Shown: positions 11,001-23,000 of the stretch, one piece after another
Layout: each line of letters begins with the position of its first letter
Position numbering within the stretch: the first letter of the stretch is position 1
From: Leishmania mexicana MHOM/GT/2001/U1103
Taxonomy: Eukaryota; Euglenozoa; Kinetoplastea; Trypanosomatida; Trypanosomatidae
Direction of reading: 5' to 3'
DNA: 64,000 nucleotides
Assembly (NCBI RefSeq): GCF_000234665.1
Contig: NC_018310.1
Coordinates: 1-64,000, forward strand
Notes under the pieces: generated by a model
The model's input: only the letters and a program-made list of their open reading frames with translations
What the model was told of the DNA's origin: nothing
Database searches by the model: none
Program-made: the position numbers and the translations under genes

Positions 11001-13673
11001 ACACAGAGATACTCGCAGAGAGAGAGACAAAAACAACGGTAAATCACAAAAATGTCAGAGGAGGAGGGAGATAAAAGCAGAATGCGAAGGAGGTATCACA
11101 ATAGGGAATGGCAATAGGAGAGCGTTTTTCGGGTGCCTGTGTAGCGTGTCGACCCGCTTGTTTGTTGTGTACCTCTTTCGTTGTGGTGCTTTGTCCGTGA
11201 CCCCTGCGCGATTCTTGTCGGTGTGTCTGTGCGTGCGTGTGTTGTCTGTGTTTCTTTACTTTTTTTTTAATGTGTGTCCACGTCTCTTCGGCTCTGCGCG
11301 GTCGGTCTTCGTATTTGGGCAACAGCAAATGGGAGGGACAACACACAAAAAAAAGGACAAGATAACGAAAATAAAGAGCATGGAGGAAGAGAGAAAAATG
11401 GGTGAACAGCGATACACAAGACGCTCACAATCGTTCTTCATGTTTTTATCATTTTTTTCCGGCACGCGTCCAAACAGTCTACAGTCACCCGCACAACCCA
11501 AATTAAATCAGTCAAAGAAAAAGGGGTAAACGAGGAGGCGGCGTAGTGAAAGCGAGAGAGAAATAGCAAGAAGGAAAAAGAACTGCCTCTGTCCCGTAGA
11601 TAGAAAACAAGTGTAGCGAGAAGAAAGGAGGAGAGACAAAACAGCAGCAACAGCAACAACATAGAGGGGAGTAGGCAAGCTGGGGAAGGGGCATTGCTGC
11701 CCCGCTTTTACGTCCCTCGGTAGTGGCAAGTAAAGTGCGCGTGTGTGCGGAGCTGTGTGCAAAGCGAGGAAGAATTGTGCATGAGCTCTCGGGAGAAGAG
11801 ATGCAAGCTTGTCCTTGAAGAGCACACGGAACGTGTAGCAGCGTGTACACCCCCGCACCTCACGCGCACAATCCACATACAATGTTCGGCACTGGCCTAC
11901 GTGTCAGTACACAAACGCACGTCCATCAACAATCGAAGCGCGCTCACTGGCGCACATCACACACACACGTGCACGGCAGTATTCGGAAGTTGGGGGTTTG
12001 CCGGTCGGTCGCCCAATAGTGACCTTACGCGTGACAAGAAGAAAGAGCACACGAGAGGAGAGAGAAGTGGAAAGAAGAAACCACACTCTCCCACGGTGGG
12101 AGTGCACACGAGCGTGCGCGACACCAAAGCAAACATCTCTCAAAATAAGGGTTTGTTCCTCGGCGCTTGAGAAGGAAGTCTAGACGAGAGAGCGAGCATG
12201 AACAGTAAAGAGAAATGCACCAGAAAAAAAGGGCAGCGCTGGTGCATCACGCGGGTACGGGGATCTGTGGAGTGAGAAAGAGAAGCACGCAAACACAAGA
12301 CGCTGAAAGAGGGCTCAAAGAAAAAAAGAGAAGAAGCGTCAAGAGTCGAAACAAGTAAGAAAGAAAAGGACCTAACAAAAAAGGGAGGGAGAGAGAGTGG
12401 GACGCGTGGAGGGATGGGGTGACGAGGGAGGTGGAGGAATTGGAAAGAGTAGACGAGAGAGGGAGGGGAGTGGGTGCTCCACTCCAAAGGAGAACGGAAA
12501 AAAAAATCGCCCTAGAGAAGTACCCAGACTGCGGTTGCCTATGTGCCACCCTCCCACCTCTGTCATTGTCGTCGTGGTGCCATCCACGCGCGCAATCACC
12601 TCTCTCTCCTTCTCCCTATTCCGCTATGGAGCGTTCGTTAGCAATGGAGAGGTGCAAAAGAGGGAAACAACAACGCAACATCCTTGGCACCGATAAAGAG
12701 AATTGAAAAGAAAAATAAGAAACACCGAGAGCGAATCGAGATCGAGTCACGGCGAGCTGCTGTGCTGGGATCATCAGCCACAGAGAGAGAGACACAAAGG
12801 CATGCGAGAGAAAACCCACACGAACACAGGGAAAGAGAGGGACAGGGCACCGCAGAAAAGTAAAAAAGAAGAGAAGTGAAAGGAGTAAAAGAGGGGAGAG
12901 AGATGAGAGAGAAGTAGGCAGGATGGAATGAGGGGACGTGTATAGTCTGCTGTATCGCGTCCATTCACCCTCTGATGTTCCTTTTTTTTGTTTGTTTTCG
13001 TTTCCTTTGAAGCATCACTTAAGAAAAGATGAGAATGCACAAACGACAAAAAGCTGGGGAGACGGAGGGGGAGAGGGAGAAGCATGGAAGAGATGAATGT
13101 CGAGGTCGCGGGACAGAGAAGCGGGGAGCACGGTGCCGTTGGCCCGCAAGAACGGTGGCAAAGAGAGAAAAAGAGCAAAAGAAACGACACTGCCAAATGA
13201 TATCCTCTGGCAGAGGTCGATGCGCTGTGAGCAGGACGTAGAGATACGAAAAGAAAAAAGCATGCAGGAAAGCGAAAAGGGTCGGCCAACGGTGGCGCTC
13301 ACACATTCACACGCGTGGCACCCAAACGCAGTCAGGACTCGGTGGAACTGACGAGAGCGAAACGAAAAAAAGTAGGCAAGACCGTAAAATGTGTGTGTGT
13401 GTGTGTGTTGCAGTATCGGTGGAGGGAGGAGGGCGGTACATACGAACGCTCGCTTCTTCTTGAAATCGTCTTCAGACCCACCTGATTTGTCAATGAAAAA
13501 TCCGAGTGTCTTTCTGCGTGCGGGACTGCTGCTGAAAAGAGGAATGGTGTACGGGTACAGTGTCTGTATCACCTATCATGTGCCTTCCCGCCCACATCTC
13601 TTTCTCGGTTGCGGCTGGCACGTGCCCCTCCCGCCAGTGTTCGCACTACCACATTTTCCGCTGGTGCTCAACT
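8031..13673. other. Long gene-free spacer containing an inverted-repeat element
   Basis: This 5.6-kb stretch has no supported gene. It contains repeat copy A at 8855-9420. From 10200 to 13500 the plus strand is strongly purine-rich (long GAGAAA-type runs), so minus-strand transcripts are CT-rich. Open frames on both strands are low-complexity (Ser/Phe/Leu/Pro- or Arg/Glu-rich) and have no domain. A GT microsatellite lies at 13391-13408. Much of the region probably serves as the 3' UTR of the WD40 gene and the 5' region of the LRR gene. Confidence 0.6.
8855..9420 (+). repeat. Interspersed repeat copy A (SIDER-like), inverted partner at 21481-22047
   Basis: This 566-bp segment recurs as its reverse complement at 21481-22047 with only a few differences (for example a C/G change near 8921, a G/A change near 9010, and one base in a C run). 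Matching begins at CCGTGATGACGG and fades at the other end within GAGCTCCTGCTC. Size and intergenic position fit the ~0.5-kb degenerate retroposons (SIDER) of Leishmania. I cannot confirm the family signature and saw no obvious target-site duplication. Confidence 0.75.
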
Positions 13674-15695
13674 TCAGTGGCGCCTGATATTCCACAGCTT
13701 GATCTTGTCATCAAGAGAGCAGGTGAGCAACTTGTCCTCGCTGATGTCCATGTGGTAGACAGTGCTGAGGTGACCAATGATGGTCTCTACATGCTCGCCA
13801 TCTTCGGTGCGCCACACCATGACGCTCCAGTCGCGGGCGCAGGAGAAGATGTACGCGTCGTCCTCGGAGAAGATGGCGTGGTGTACCGATGTCTTGTGCC
13901 CGTCCATCGAGCGCAGGCGAGCGCCAGTCATTGAATCCCAGAGAATGAGCTCATAGTCCATGCTGCCACTGAGAACATACCTGTCGTTGTGGGAGAAGAC
14001 AACCGTCCACACGGTGCCGATGTGACCCACCAGCGACAGGATCTCTCTGCCGGCGCCCCAGTCCCACAGCTTTATAACGCGGTCATCGCTGCCGGAGACG
14101 ACGAACTTTCCATTATCGCTGTTGCTGAAGGCGCACGAAAAAACGGCGAGGGTGTGGCCCCTCAGCGTCACCAGCTTCGCCTGACTTTCGGCGTTCCACA
14201 CGCGCACTGTGGTGTCGCAAGAGGCGGACACGAGGAGATCTCCGCTAGAGTTGTACTTGACGCAGTATACCTTGTCCTCGTGCCCTTTGAGTGTGGCAAC
14301 CTTGTTGCATGACGACGTGTTCCACAGTTTGATAGTGCGGTCATCAGAAGAGGAAGCGACGCGGTTGCCCTTTGGCGAGTAGTCGCAAGACAGCACAAAG
14401 CCGTTGTGCCCGCCTTTCATGACTGTGGAGACACCGGTGCGCAAGTTCCACAGGCGGACGGTGCGGTCGCGACTGGCCGTAACGAACATGTCGCCCCTGG
14501 GCGAGAAGCAGCAGCAGTAGACGGCAAGAGAGTGGCCAAAGTAGGTGCGAGTCTCCGCGACGTTGAGCTCGCCGTTCGAGTACGCCAATGCCTTGGTCGT
14601 TGAGACCTGCGGAGGACCGCTGAGGGTATTTTGACGGTTTTCCATCATCCGGTCATTCGCCGCCTTCCTTGGGACTCCAGGGTTGGAGCAAATGAGGCGC
14701 ACCTTCTTTGGGTCGTTCTGCACCGTCATTTCGAGAAACATGGCCAGCACGTCGTCATCATCCATCATGATGAGGTCGTCACCGTCGTAGAAGGACAGCG
14801 ACACCTTGCGGCCACACTTCTTCTCGACAATGGTAGAAAAATCTTCGAAGCTCATGTGGGGCGTGGCGTAGATGAGCTTCGTGCTGCTGGTGTTCTCTTC
14901 CTGCAGGTAAACCGGAATCTTACCCGACATGCGCGCTGTCAGTGCCAGCTCCGCATTGTCTTCGTCTTTGCGCGGTTTCGGATTCTCATGTAAGAGGGCG
15001 GCCACATCCGGCGCCGGCTGCTGCAGCACCTGAAGAATGAAGTTGTTCAGGTCGTCGCGCTCCCTCTCGGACATACCGGTTATGCTGTCCATGGCGCTGC
15101 TGCCTGCCCCAAGCGACCCAGTCGCACCGTTACCGCGGGACCTTTCGCCATCCTGACCCTTCGCTTGGCTCTTCCTACTCTTGCGATCTTTGACTGCCTG
15201 CACCAAGATCCAAATCTCCTCCTCCGTGGACGGATCACTGGGCAGGTTCGTGCGGAACGTCTCCACTGCAAGCTCCCGGGTGAGCTCCTCTTGCTTGGAG
15301 AGGAGTTGCAGCACGGCGTTGCGCTTGCCGCTGGGCAAACCTATGTAGGAAAGCTGCTTGCCGCGGTAGGAAAGAAGGATCTTCTGCGGCTTCTCCGCCT
15401 CATCGGCGGCGCCCGACGGAGCGGCGGCGGCAGCGGCTGAGTCACCCTGGTTGCCGGCCTTCGCGCGAGCCTTCTTCTCGCGCGTCATTTTTGCTTCGTT
15501 GTATATCACCATCACCTGCTCGTCGGTGAACTCCCGGTGGTTCTCAATATTTTCGCGAAAGGTGGTCACCACGCCAGCTTCGCCGACACCCATTTTGACC
15601 AAGATGTCCATCAGGTCCCTTGGGCGACGCTCGGGGTGACCCTCGTAGGAGACGGTCTTCCCCTGGATCTTGAAGCCGAGCTTCTCCTTGGCCAT
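13674..15695 (-). CDS. PB1-domain WD40 repeat protein
   Basis: The 673-residue protein has three parts. Residues 8-75 and 106-172 are two related ~65-residue modules with matching features (a GK-x-(V/L)SY start, a TFR motif, and an acidic then hydrophobic helix). Residues 258-336 resemble a PB1 domain, with the acidic OPCA-like segment YDGDDLIMMDDDDV. Residues 385-673 form seven WD40 repeats with GH and WD/WN signatures (for example SGSDDRVIKLWDW), enough for one beta-propeller. PB1 and WD40 modules both mediate protein assembly, so a scaffold role is likely; the complex is unknown. It is not the PKC-receptor homologue LACK, which is a bare propeller. The ATG at 15693-15695 begins the conserved module; the open frame upstream to 16253 is CT-rich leader sequence. 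Confidence 0.85.
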   Translation of the reverse strand: MAKEKLGFKIQGKTVSYEGHPERRPRDLMDILVKMGVGEAGVVTTFRENIENHREFTDEQVMVIYNEAKMTREKKARAKAGNQGDSAAAAAAPSGAADEAEKPQKILLSYRGKQLSYIGLPSGKRNAVLQLLSKQEELTRELAVETFRTNLPSDPSTEEEIWILVQAVKDRKSRKSQAKGQDGERSRGNGATGSLGAGSSAMDSITGMSERERDDLNNFILQVLQQPAPDVAALLHENPKPRKDEDNAELALTARMSGKIPVYLQEENTSSTKLIYATPHMSFEDFSTIVEKKCGRKVSLSFYDGDDLIMMDDDDVLAMFLEMTVQNDPKKVRLICSNPGVPRKAANDRMMENRQNTLSGPPQVSTTKALAYSNGELNVAETRTYFGHSLAVYCCCFSPRGDMFVTASRDRTVRLWNLRTGVSTVMKGGHNGFVLSCDYSPKGNRVASSSDDRTIKLWNTSSCNKVATLKGHEDKVYCVKYNSSGDLLVSASCDTTVRVWNAESQAKLVTLRGHTLAVFSCAFSNSDNGKFVVSGSDDRVIKLWDWGAGREILSLVGHIGTVWTVVFSHNDRYVLSGSMDYELILWDSMTGARLRSMDGHKTSVHHAIFSEDDAYIFSCARDWSVMVWRTEDGEHVETIIGHLSTVYHMDISEDKLLTCSLDDKIKLWNIRRH

Positions 15696-16559
15696 GGTTG
15701 ATACTGGTGTTGCGAAACGTGAAAGAGAGTCGGAGAGGGACGGGCAGAGTAAGAGGCGGGGGAAGAAGAGGGCACTGCAAGATAGTGTAGGGAGAGGAGG
15801 AGTGCCTCTGTATGTATCTGTGCCACTGTGCGTGCGTGTGCGAGAAGGGGGAGGGGGGGCGCTGAGGGGAGAGGAAGCACAGCGATGAAAGACGAAAGGA
15901 AAGAGCGGTTGAGGACACAAAGAATTGCTCACGCCGGATGCATACAATGAAACACAGTATGATATGACAAGCTGCGTGGTAGTGGGAGGGCTGCGTAGGA
16001 GAAAGGGAAGTGCGGAGCCACACGCACAAACGGGAGCGAGAGAAGCAAGAGAGACGAGAAAGAGGAGGAAGTCATGAAGTAGGGGAAGCAGGGAAGAGAG
16101 CACGCGTGGCAAGGGTGTAGACAGAGAGAGACACAGACGCATATGTTGACAGAGTGAAGAGAGAGGTGAAGGATGCGGCGGAAAAGATAAGCGCAAAATA
16201 TATATATATATGCAAGGTGGAGAGAGCGGGCATAGTCGCTGGCCTCCCTTCACGGCAATTCAGATGCGCAGTGTGTCGTGGATGCACGTGCCTGTGCGTG
16301 GGTGGTTTGTTCGTTTTACTTTGGCGGCCTTCAAGCGCGTACGATTAGTGAAGAAGGTAGGCGCATACTCATACGCACAGAAACCTAGACACGACGTCGT
16401 CGTCGACATCATTGGACAGCCAACTCGGTAACCATCAGGAAAGAAGAAACCCGGAGCTGTGACGACGAGGGAAGAAGGGCCCACGAGAAAGCAAGAGTCA
16501 CCCGCTCAAGGCCACACTATGCAAGATCGAAGAGAGAGACAGCGGCAGTGCTGCTCTCA
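15696..16559. other. Spacer between mL46 and WD40 genes
   Basis: About 0.86 kb with GA-rich plus strand near the WD40 start and a short alternating AT run near 16197-16211. No gene is supported. Confidence 0.6.
15704..15772 (-). promoter_or_regulatory. Predicted polypyrimidine tract upstream of the WD40 gene
   Basis: On the minus strand 15772-15721 is a C/T tract, and the first AG after it is at 15705-15704, just ahead of the chosen ATG. It supports the start at 15695 over longer in-frame starts. The resulting leader (~8 bases) would be short, so acceptors further upstream may also be used. Confidence 0.3.
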
Positions 16560-17435
16560 TCAAGCCTCGAAGGTGCCGTCGGCGCTGATGTCGAGGAGAG
16601 CCTTGAGCAGCTCTGCGCTCTTGAAGGTGTCGCTGTACTGCAGAAGCTCGTGCCGGGTCACCCACGCGTGATCCTTCGTCTTGGGGTCGAACGAGGCAAA
16701 CTGCGGGCGGCCGGCGAGGTACGTTGCCGCGTAGATGAATAGACGCGTGTTGTCGTCGTTCAGGAACACTGTCGCCTGCGGCGCGTTCGACCATACGTAG
16801 CAGTCCAGCCCCTCGTTGTTCTGGGAGGAGATGGCGCGATCGGCCGTCATGCGGAGCGACTCATCGTCCTTGCGCGCCGTGTGTGGAATGGTCCACTTGC
16901 CTGTTGCCCCTTCCTGGACGATAAGGTATAGAAAGTCGTCTAGCTTGCGGTGCAGCGTGTGGCGTGGCGGCGGCGCGTCGCCCAAGGTGTTCGGTTGCCA
17001 CAGGTCCGCGGATGTCAAGCGTTTCTCTGGGGTGTAGCGCTGCATCACCACCTTCATGGCATCCTGGTAGAGTTCCAGTCCGAAGAAGTTACCTTTGATC
17101 TGATTGGGGTCGGTGCGACCGAGAATATCTATGGCCTGCCCGCGACTCGCGAAGAACGCTGTTGCCGACTCGGCAGACTCGTGCCGACTGTACCGCTGCT
17201 GTTCGCGTTCCAGAAGGTAGCCCATCTCTGCTTCGAGGGGATGTGGAGAGTGCTTCACAACCGGATGACGGTGAAGGTAATAGCCAACGTGGATTCGCTG
17301 CGCCGTGGGCCCGTCACGGACGTGTACTTGGGGAATGATGGGAGTGCGATGCTGCGAGTGAAAGGTGCGGCACGACAAAAGCACTGACGACGCCCTTGCT
17401 AGGACCAGCGGACGACTCGGTCTGGAAGAATGCAT
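16560..17435 (-). CDS. Mitochondrial large-subunit ribosomal protein mL46 (MRPL46-like)
   Basis: The 291-residue product begins with a basic, Ser/Arg-rich stretch without acidic residues (about residues 1-25), as expected of a mitochondrial presequence. The C-terminal half matches the Nudix-like fold of MRPL46. It has a segment reading KWTIPHTARKDDESLR, a run of Ala/Arg where catalytic Nudix proteins carry the glutamates, then GLDCYVWSNAP and a strand-rich end including the HAWVTRHEL motif. The canonical Nudix-box catalytic residues are absent, as is known for mL46, so a structural role in the mitoribosome is expected rather than hydrolysis. The ATG at 17433-17435 is the first in frame before the presequence-like region. 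Confidence 0.75.
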   Translation of the reverse strand: MHSSRPSRPLVLARASSVLLSCRTFHSQHRTPIIPQVHVRDGPTAQRIHVGYYLHRHPVVKHSPHPLEAEMGYLLEREQQRYSRHESAESATAFFASRGQAIDILGRTDPNQIKGNFFGLELYQDAMKVVMQRYTPEKRLTSADLWQPNTLGDAPPPRHTLHRKLDDFLYLIVQEGATGKWTIPHTARKDDESLRMTADRAISSQNNEGLDCYVWSNAPQATVFLNDDNTRLFIYAATYLAGRPQFASFDPKTKDHAWVTRHELLQYSDTFKSAELLKALLDISADGTFEA

Positions 17436-20400
17436 CCTCCTTGTTGGAATGGTCTCCTACCTTTGTGCTTGTGTGCGCACGAGACTACGATGAAGCATGA
17501 GACAGCGTCTGCAATCCTGTCATAAGAGGTGGTGAGGAAGTGGCGGCGACCCAGCGGAGAAATTGGCGCGGTGCCCTTCGGATAATGCAGGGGAGGGGGA
17601 GGAGGAAGAAAGCAAGTTGCGGGCCGTGGCATGGTCGCAGCTCACCGAGGATGCGTGAAAGAGAAACAGTTGTGGAGGGAAGCGACGACGGCGCCAATGG
17701 CATCGAGTGTCGCAGCGTTGGAGGCGAGAAACAAAAAAAGAAAAAGAAAGGCTGTCGCTGAACGGTGGAGCGCACTCACTCACCAAGAACGCGATGTGAG
17801 GACTGAGGCCACGGGAGAGGTTGTGCTGCGTTCTTCTTGCTTGATGACGTCTGTGAAGAAGGAAACGGGAGCAATCAGACACACAGAATACCAGTGCAGC
17901 TCTACGCACGTGTATGAGTGAGCGGAGGAAAGTGTCGTAGAGCGAAACACGGTAGAGCGTCAGCTTCCGTCGGTGTGCACGCCAGCTAAAGAAGTCTGTG
18001 GACACCGATCAACTACCTCCACCTTATGGGGGCCGTGAGAAGAAGTCTGTAAGCAGCGGACACGCCCGTCGATATTGGTGGGGCACTGTACAGAGTCGTG
18101 GAAAGCAGCGCCTACGCGGCTCTCTGCCACGAGGAGCTGTTGTTGGAGCGCGTAGGAAACTTCGATGAGGAGTGCGTCGGAGGTGGAGATTGCAGGGCTA
18201 GGAGAATGCACCGCCAGTTGACTGCCACAGATCTCAGATGGCCCTGCGGCACCGAGTTCGGGAGAAGACGAGGGCGGACGGGAGAACAGAGCTACGCGAA
18301 TTGCCGCTACGATAGCACTTGCCTTGGGCATGCGTGAAAGCAGCTGTAGAGGGTACGGGCGCTGTTCCAACCACAGCGCCTCAACACCACCACCATGGCA
18401 CAGGAAACGGACGCGGAAAGCCGTCGCGGGGTTCGAGAGCTACGCCTTCTGAGAAACCAGTGGCTCTAAAGTGTCATAGCCGCCGTCTTGGATCTCCAGA
18501 ACTCTTACATGGGCCACCATACTCAGTGCTACGACGCCCGCATGCATGACTCGTAGCTTCAGGCATGGGGAGACAGCGTCAATGTGAAAGGAGAGTGAGG
18601 GATCGTGCAGCGATGATGGAGCCTCTCACACCGCTGTCTCTGCCCCCTAATCCTGCTCTCCTCCACAAACGCATAGCATCAGCGGCGGCGAAGCGCATCG
18701 CTGTCGTCCTAGCCGCACACAGTGCAACGCACCACCTCAACGCTCATGGCGGAGTCGTTCAACAAAGAAAGTGAGAGGATAGAAAGAGAGACACTTACAG
18801 CGAGCGGGGAGAAGGCGCAGCGGTGAAGGAAATCGCAGCCGTATTATGCGTGTGTGTATGTGTGGCCGCCACCGCGTGTACAGTCGCTGCGTCAGATGGC
18901 AAGTGCTCAGAAGAGGCTTTCACGTCCAGGGAGCAGAGGGGAGAAAAAGAAGCCGGGAAATGAGGAAAATGGACAATGTGGGGTTTGGATCGGAGTCTGG
19001 TGGAGTCAGCCTCAGGAATCGCTCACAGATGCTGCTTGTGCGCGCATCAACTACATAATGGCGGAATGCACCGGTTGAAGTGGAAATAGCGGCACGCGGG
19101 CTGTTGAGCGGTGAGTTCCCTGCTCATGGAAAGAGAGACAAGCATCGGCACACTTACCTTGATATGCGGTCCCCACTTCCTTTTTCGTCTTCCCCTACGC
19201 GTGTGTACCCCGTCTTCACGCATGTTGCGCGATACGCCGTACTTGGCGTTGCTCTGAGTAACCACCTACGGCACTACCGCAGCCACCCCTCTCCCTCGTA
19301 AGGGCATTCCGCATTGTGTCTCTGTGTCACGTTCTGTTCGTAATTTTTTGATTGGTGCCCAGCATAGTCGTTCTTACGGTACTGAATTTCGCTGCTAATC
19401 CAGAGCTCCGACCTAGCGAGATACATGAAGGAGCCTGCCCATATGCACTCACACAGACGCACACATGGCAACCAGCTCGCTCATGTCTCACGCATTGCCT
19501 CACACGCGCGTGTGCCCAAGCCGAGCGAGTCCACAGTCTCTGGTCACCCCATCCGTCTCCCCTGTGGTGCATGCATGTACATCTGTGGGTGCCTGGATAG
19601 ATTGAGAAAGCAAAAAGGGGGAGGGAAACGCCATCCCTGCCCTCCTCAGGATCTCAGATGCTCGGCACCTGAGAAGAAAACAAAAACTCTTCGCACGTCT
19701 ATGGTCCTTCTTTTCATCTTCGACGCATCGTGGCCGCGGTGTGCTTGTGCGGGTGCGGGGAGTAAGGTCAGACTCAACTCCCTTCCTATCTGCCTCTGTG
19801 CGTCTACACTCAAATCTCTCCACACTTCTCCATAGACACACACACACATACGGGAGAGGGCGCTGTTACCACGTGCGCTCCCTTGGGGAGACGGCGACTG
19901 AAGTAGGAGAAGAGAGGGCCGAACGGGCTATCAAGACACGAAAAGACGCGAGCGAGCAGCACCCATAGAGGCGAAAGACCGTAGAGAAAGAGAGTCGGAC
20001 ATGAAGGACGGTGATGAGGAGACAGAGAATGGGCAACACCAGGGTGAAAACAACGCGGCGTGCGACTGGCTGCCGGCTGGAGAAGAGAGGGAAAAGGCGA
20101 AAAGAAGACAGCCCAGAAGAAGAAAAGGGACAGAATCAACGTATGCAGACACAGGCGTGCACACCACCACAAGCGTCGTAGTCCTGCGTCAACATGCATA
20201 TGTCTGCCTGTGTGTTTGCACACCGACAAGACGCTACACGCACACGTACATGCACCGTTGGATGCCTCAGTCTCCTTCCGAGACCAAGACCCACGTGCTC
20301 GACACCAGCAACAACGAGAAGATTGAGGCTTCGGCCCACACGTAACACCTAAGTGAAACAAAGAAAAAGCGAAGCAACATGGGAATGCGCTCTTGCAGCT

Positions 20401-23000
20401 ACGGCACGAAAACGCAGGTGGCTGGCTGTGTTCGGGTGTGGGCGGACAAGCATATCGGCACATTGTTGCCTTGTTGCTGCTGCGTCTCGCCGCGGACGCA
20501 CACAGGAAACAACTATGCTTAAAACTCACATTCACCACTAAGTGTTTCACATGGCAAGCCTTCCTCGCAACAGCGTTGGCGATTTCCGTGCTTACCCCCC
20601 CGCACACAGCCCACCCTCTTCTCTTCGACACGCGCACGTGACGGTGACGTCGAGGGCAGCCGCCGCCGTACGTCAGGACGGGGTATATGTATGCCACCAG
20701 AAACGGGCTCTATCGAGTCGCTGAGTGCCTTCTCCCCACCCCCACCCCCTCTCCCATTTCAACTACGTCGTTAGAAATAGTTCGGGCAAGGAAGGAAAGG
20801 GAAACAGGGCGGTGTGTGCGCCAGCGCGCTCGTAAGGAGGAGAGGAGGTAAAAGAGAAAAACGTGAGACAGTGCGCCAATGTCGAACAGGAACGATGCAG
20901 CAGCACACAACACACAAAACAGTTTCAGCAGCAGCGCTGCCTTCAACAGCGAACTAGAGACGCCGTCCAACACTGTGAGCGACACGCAGGTGGTGCACAC
21001 CCCGCGTCCCTAAGGCTTCCGAGAAGAAAGCACGCAAAGACGCGCACAGAGAGAGAGGAGCGAGCACGAGAGCCATTTATGCGAACGGGAAAAAAAAGCA
21101 AGAAAGCCGAGGCGCACACCAGAAAATCGGGACAGAGGACAAAGTCCGCCTAACCGGGGGGATCGAGGAGGAGAACCATACTAATCAGAAAGCCCATACG
21201 GAGAGAGAAAATATCACAGGCGAGGAGACGGGTGCGCTTGTGTCCGTGGACGGGCACTCCTCCAGGCACCGACGAAGGCAAACATTGTGGCATACCAGCC
21301 ACGTGCACTCGACGCTGAAGTCCTGCTGACGGCGTCACTGGCGTGGCGCCTACTAGCGCGGGTGAGCTACAGCTTCGAGAGGAAGGAGGAGATAAGGGGA
21401 AACAGAAAGGGGAGCGAGCGAGAAGGGTGTGAAGATATGATGATGGAGCTTTTTCCCCCTCGTGGCCACTCTCTGCCACAGAGCACGAGGTCAAGGCCAC
21501 CCGGCCCCCTCCCCCCTCGGCCTGCCACAGGCCCCATCGTGCGGTGCCAAGCAGCCCTAGATACGCGCTTTACAGCAATGCGCCGACTCCGCCATTTGAG
21601 CAGGGCATGGGCACCACACCCTACCTACTACGCGCTCCGCAGGTCGCCCCACAGCCGCTCCCACATCACGCCGGTCGCCACCCCCAGTGGCGTCCCCCTC
21701 GCGGCGGCTCAGGCTCCGCACACCAGTGGGCAGTGTGAGAGGCCCTCGGGTGAGGGGCGGTCGAGTCACGTTGGCACTCCGCCTATTCTACGGCTGGTGC
21801 AGGCGTGTTCACTGTCGCACGTCGCTCGCGCGCGGCACCATCCGGGGCCTGGCCGCCGATATCAGCAGCGATACATCGCTCTGATCGCCCTCTCCGTCGT
21901 AGGCACTTGACCCTGCCACCACCACAGGTAGCTCGGCACTGGCAGGGGATAGGAGGGGGGGGGGCTGCTTTGGCTTCTCCACGCACAGAGTGTGGCATCA
22001 CTGGGCATTGGGATACCACGCCCTGGGGTGTCCCCCCGTCATCACGGCCTGACACAAACGCAGGAACGCAAAAGAAGACAAGAGGGGCGAGTAGTGCGGA
22101 GCACACGAGCGGGGTGGGGGAGAAGGGGGGAGGGGGCAACAGTGCGGAGAGAGCGGATAAACAGAGGATAGGGGTGCGGCGAAGGAACAGCGTTGTGGCG
22201 CTCCCCCGGAAACAGTTGCCACCAGCGTCAAGCGCCTCGTACCCTCCCTCCCTCATTCCGTCACCGCTCGTTTATCTGAGAAAGAGGAATAGCGAGATAA
22301 GACGTATCGGAAGTGGGGCTTGTGTGTGCGTATCGGTGATCGAAAGGGGAGCGGGAGGGGGGCGGGAGGGGGGAACTGGACAGAGGCAGCGGCGGCGAAG
22401 AGGAGAGGAGCAGAGAAAAGATTGCGTGTAGCGAAGGCAGATGAAACGAGAAGAAACAGATAGGGAACAGGAAAACATGCGTTGTTGGAAGCACTAACAC
22501 ACGCGCATCGTAGCAAAGACGGGAAGGGATCAACGAGAAACCATCGCACAACAGAAGGGCGGCGAAATCGAGAGAAGAGACGAGAAAGAAACAAAGAAAA
22601 GGGGTCATCCATCACTACCATCATCGTCATCAAGGAGCTCGTCACTGCGCTGGTATCTATATATATATACATAAACACGCAAACCCGCGCCCAGACGCAA
22701 GCACTCGCACAGAAGTGGATTGAGATCGCGTCGCATCACGGGGGAGGGACTGACATGGACACACACGCAGCGATTACACGGAAGGCCCTCTTGCTTTCGG
22801 CGGTGTCAGCCACCGTTTGCGCTCACGACGCGAACGACTCGCGTGTGGCATGTTTCTCTTCTTTCGTCGCTATGGAATAATGCGGCTTCCTTTCCCGCGT
22901 CGCTACTTCTCTTGCACTCCCTCTCTTGCTCTTGTGCGGCGGTGGTGGTGGGGAACAGGACGGAGACGGGGCTAGGAGGGAGGAAGCCATTCGTCGCTCT
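17436..23000. other. Long gene-free spacer containing the second inverted-repeat element
   Basis: This 5.6-kb stretch between the PUF gene and mL46 has no supported gene. Repeat copy B lies at 21481-22047. The sequence is less purine-biased than other spacers between about 18000 and 19800. Open frames on both strands are short or low-complexity, and the longest on the minus strand (19810-20697) has no domain and an implausible Cys/Ser/Arg composition. Confidence 0.6.
21481..22047 (-). repeat. Interspersed repeat copy B (SIDER-like), inverted relative to 8855-9420
   Basis: Reverse complement of copy A over about 567 bp. It begins with TCAAGGCCACCCGG just after a GAGCACGAGG edge and ends in CCGTCATCACGG. 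Near identity of two elements in opposite orientation, 12 kb apart, suggests a recent insertion or gene conversion. Assignment to the SIDER family is inference from size and location. Confidence 0.75.
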
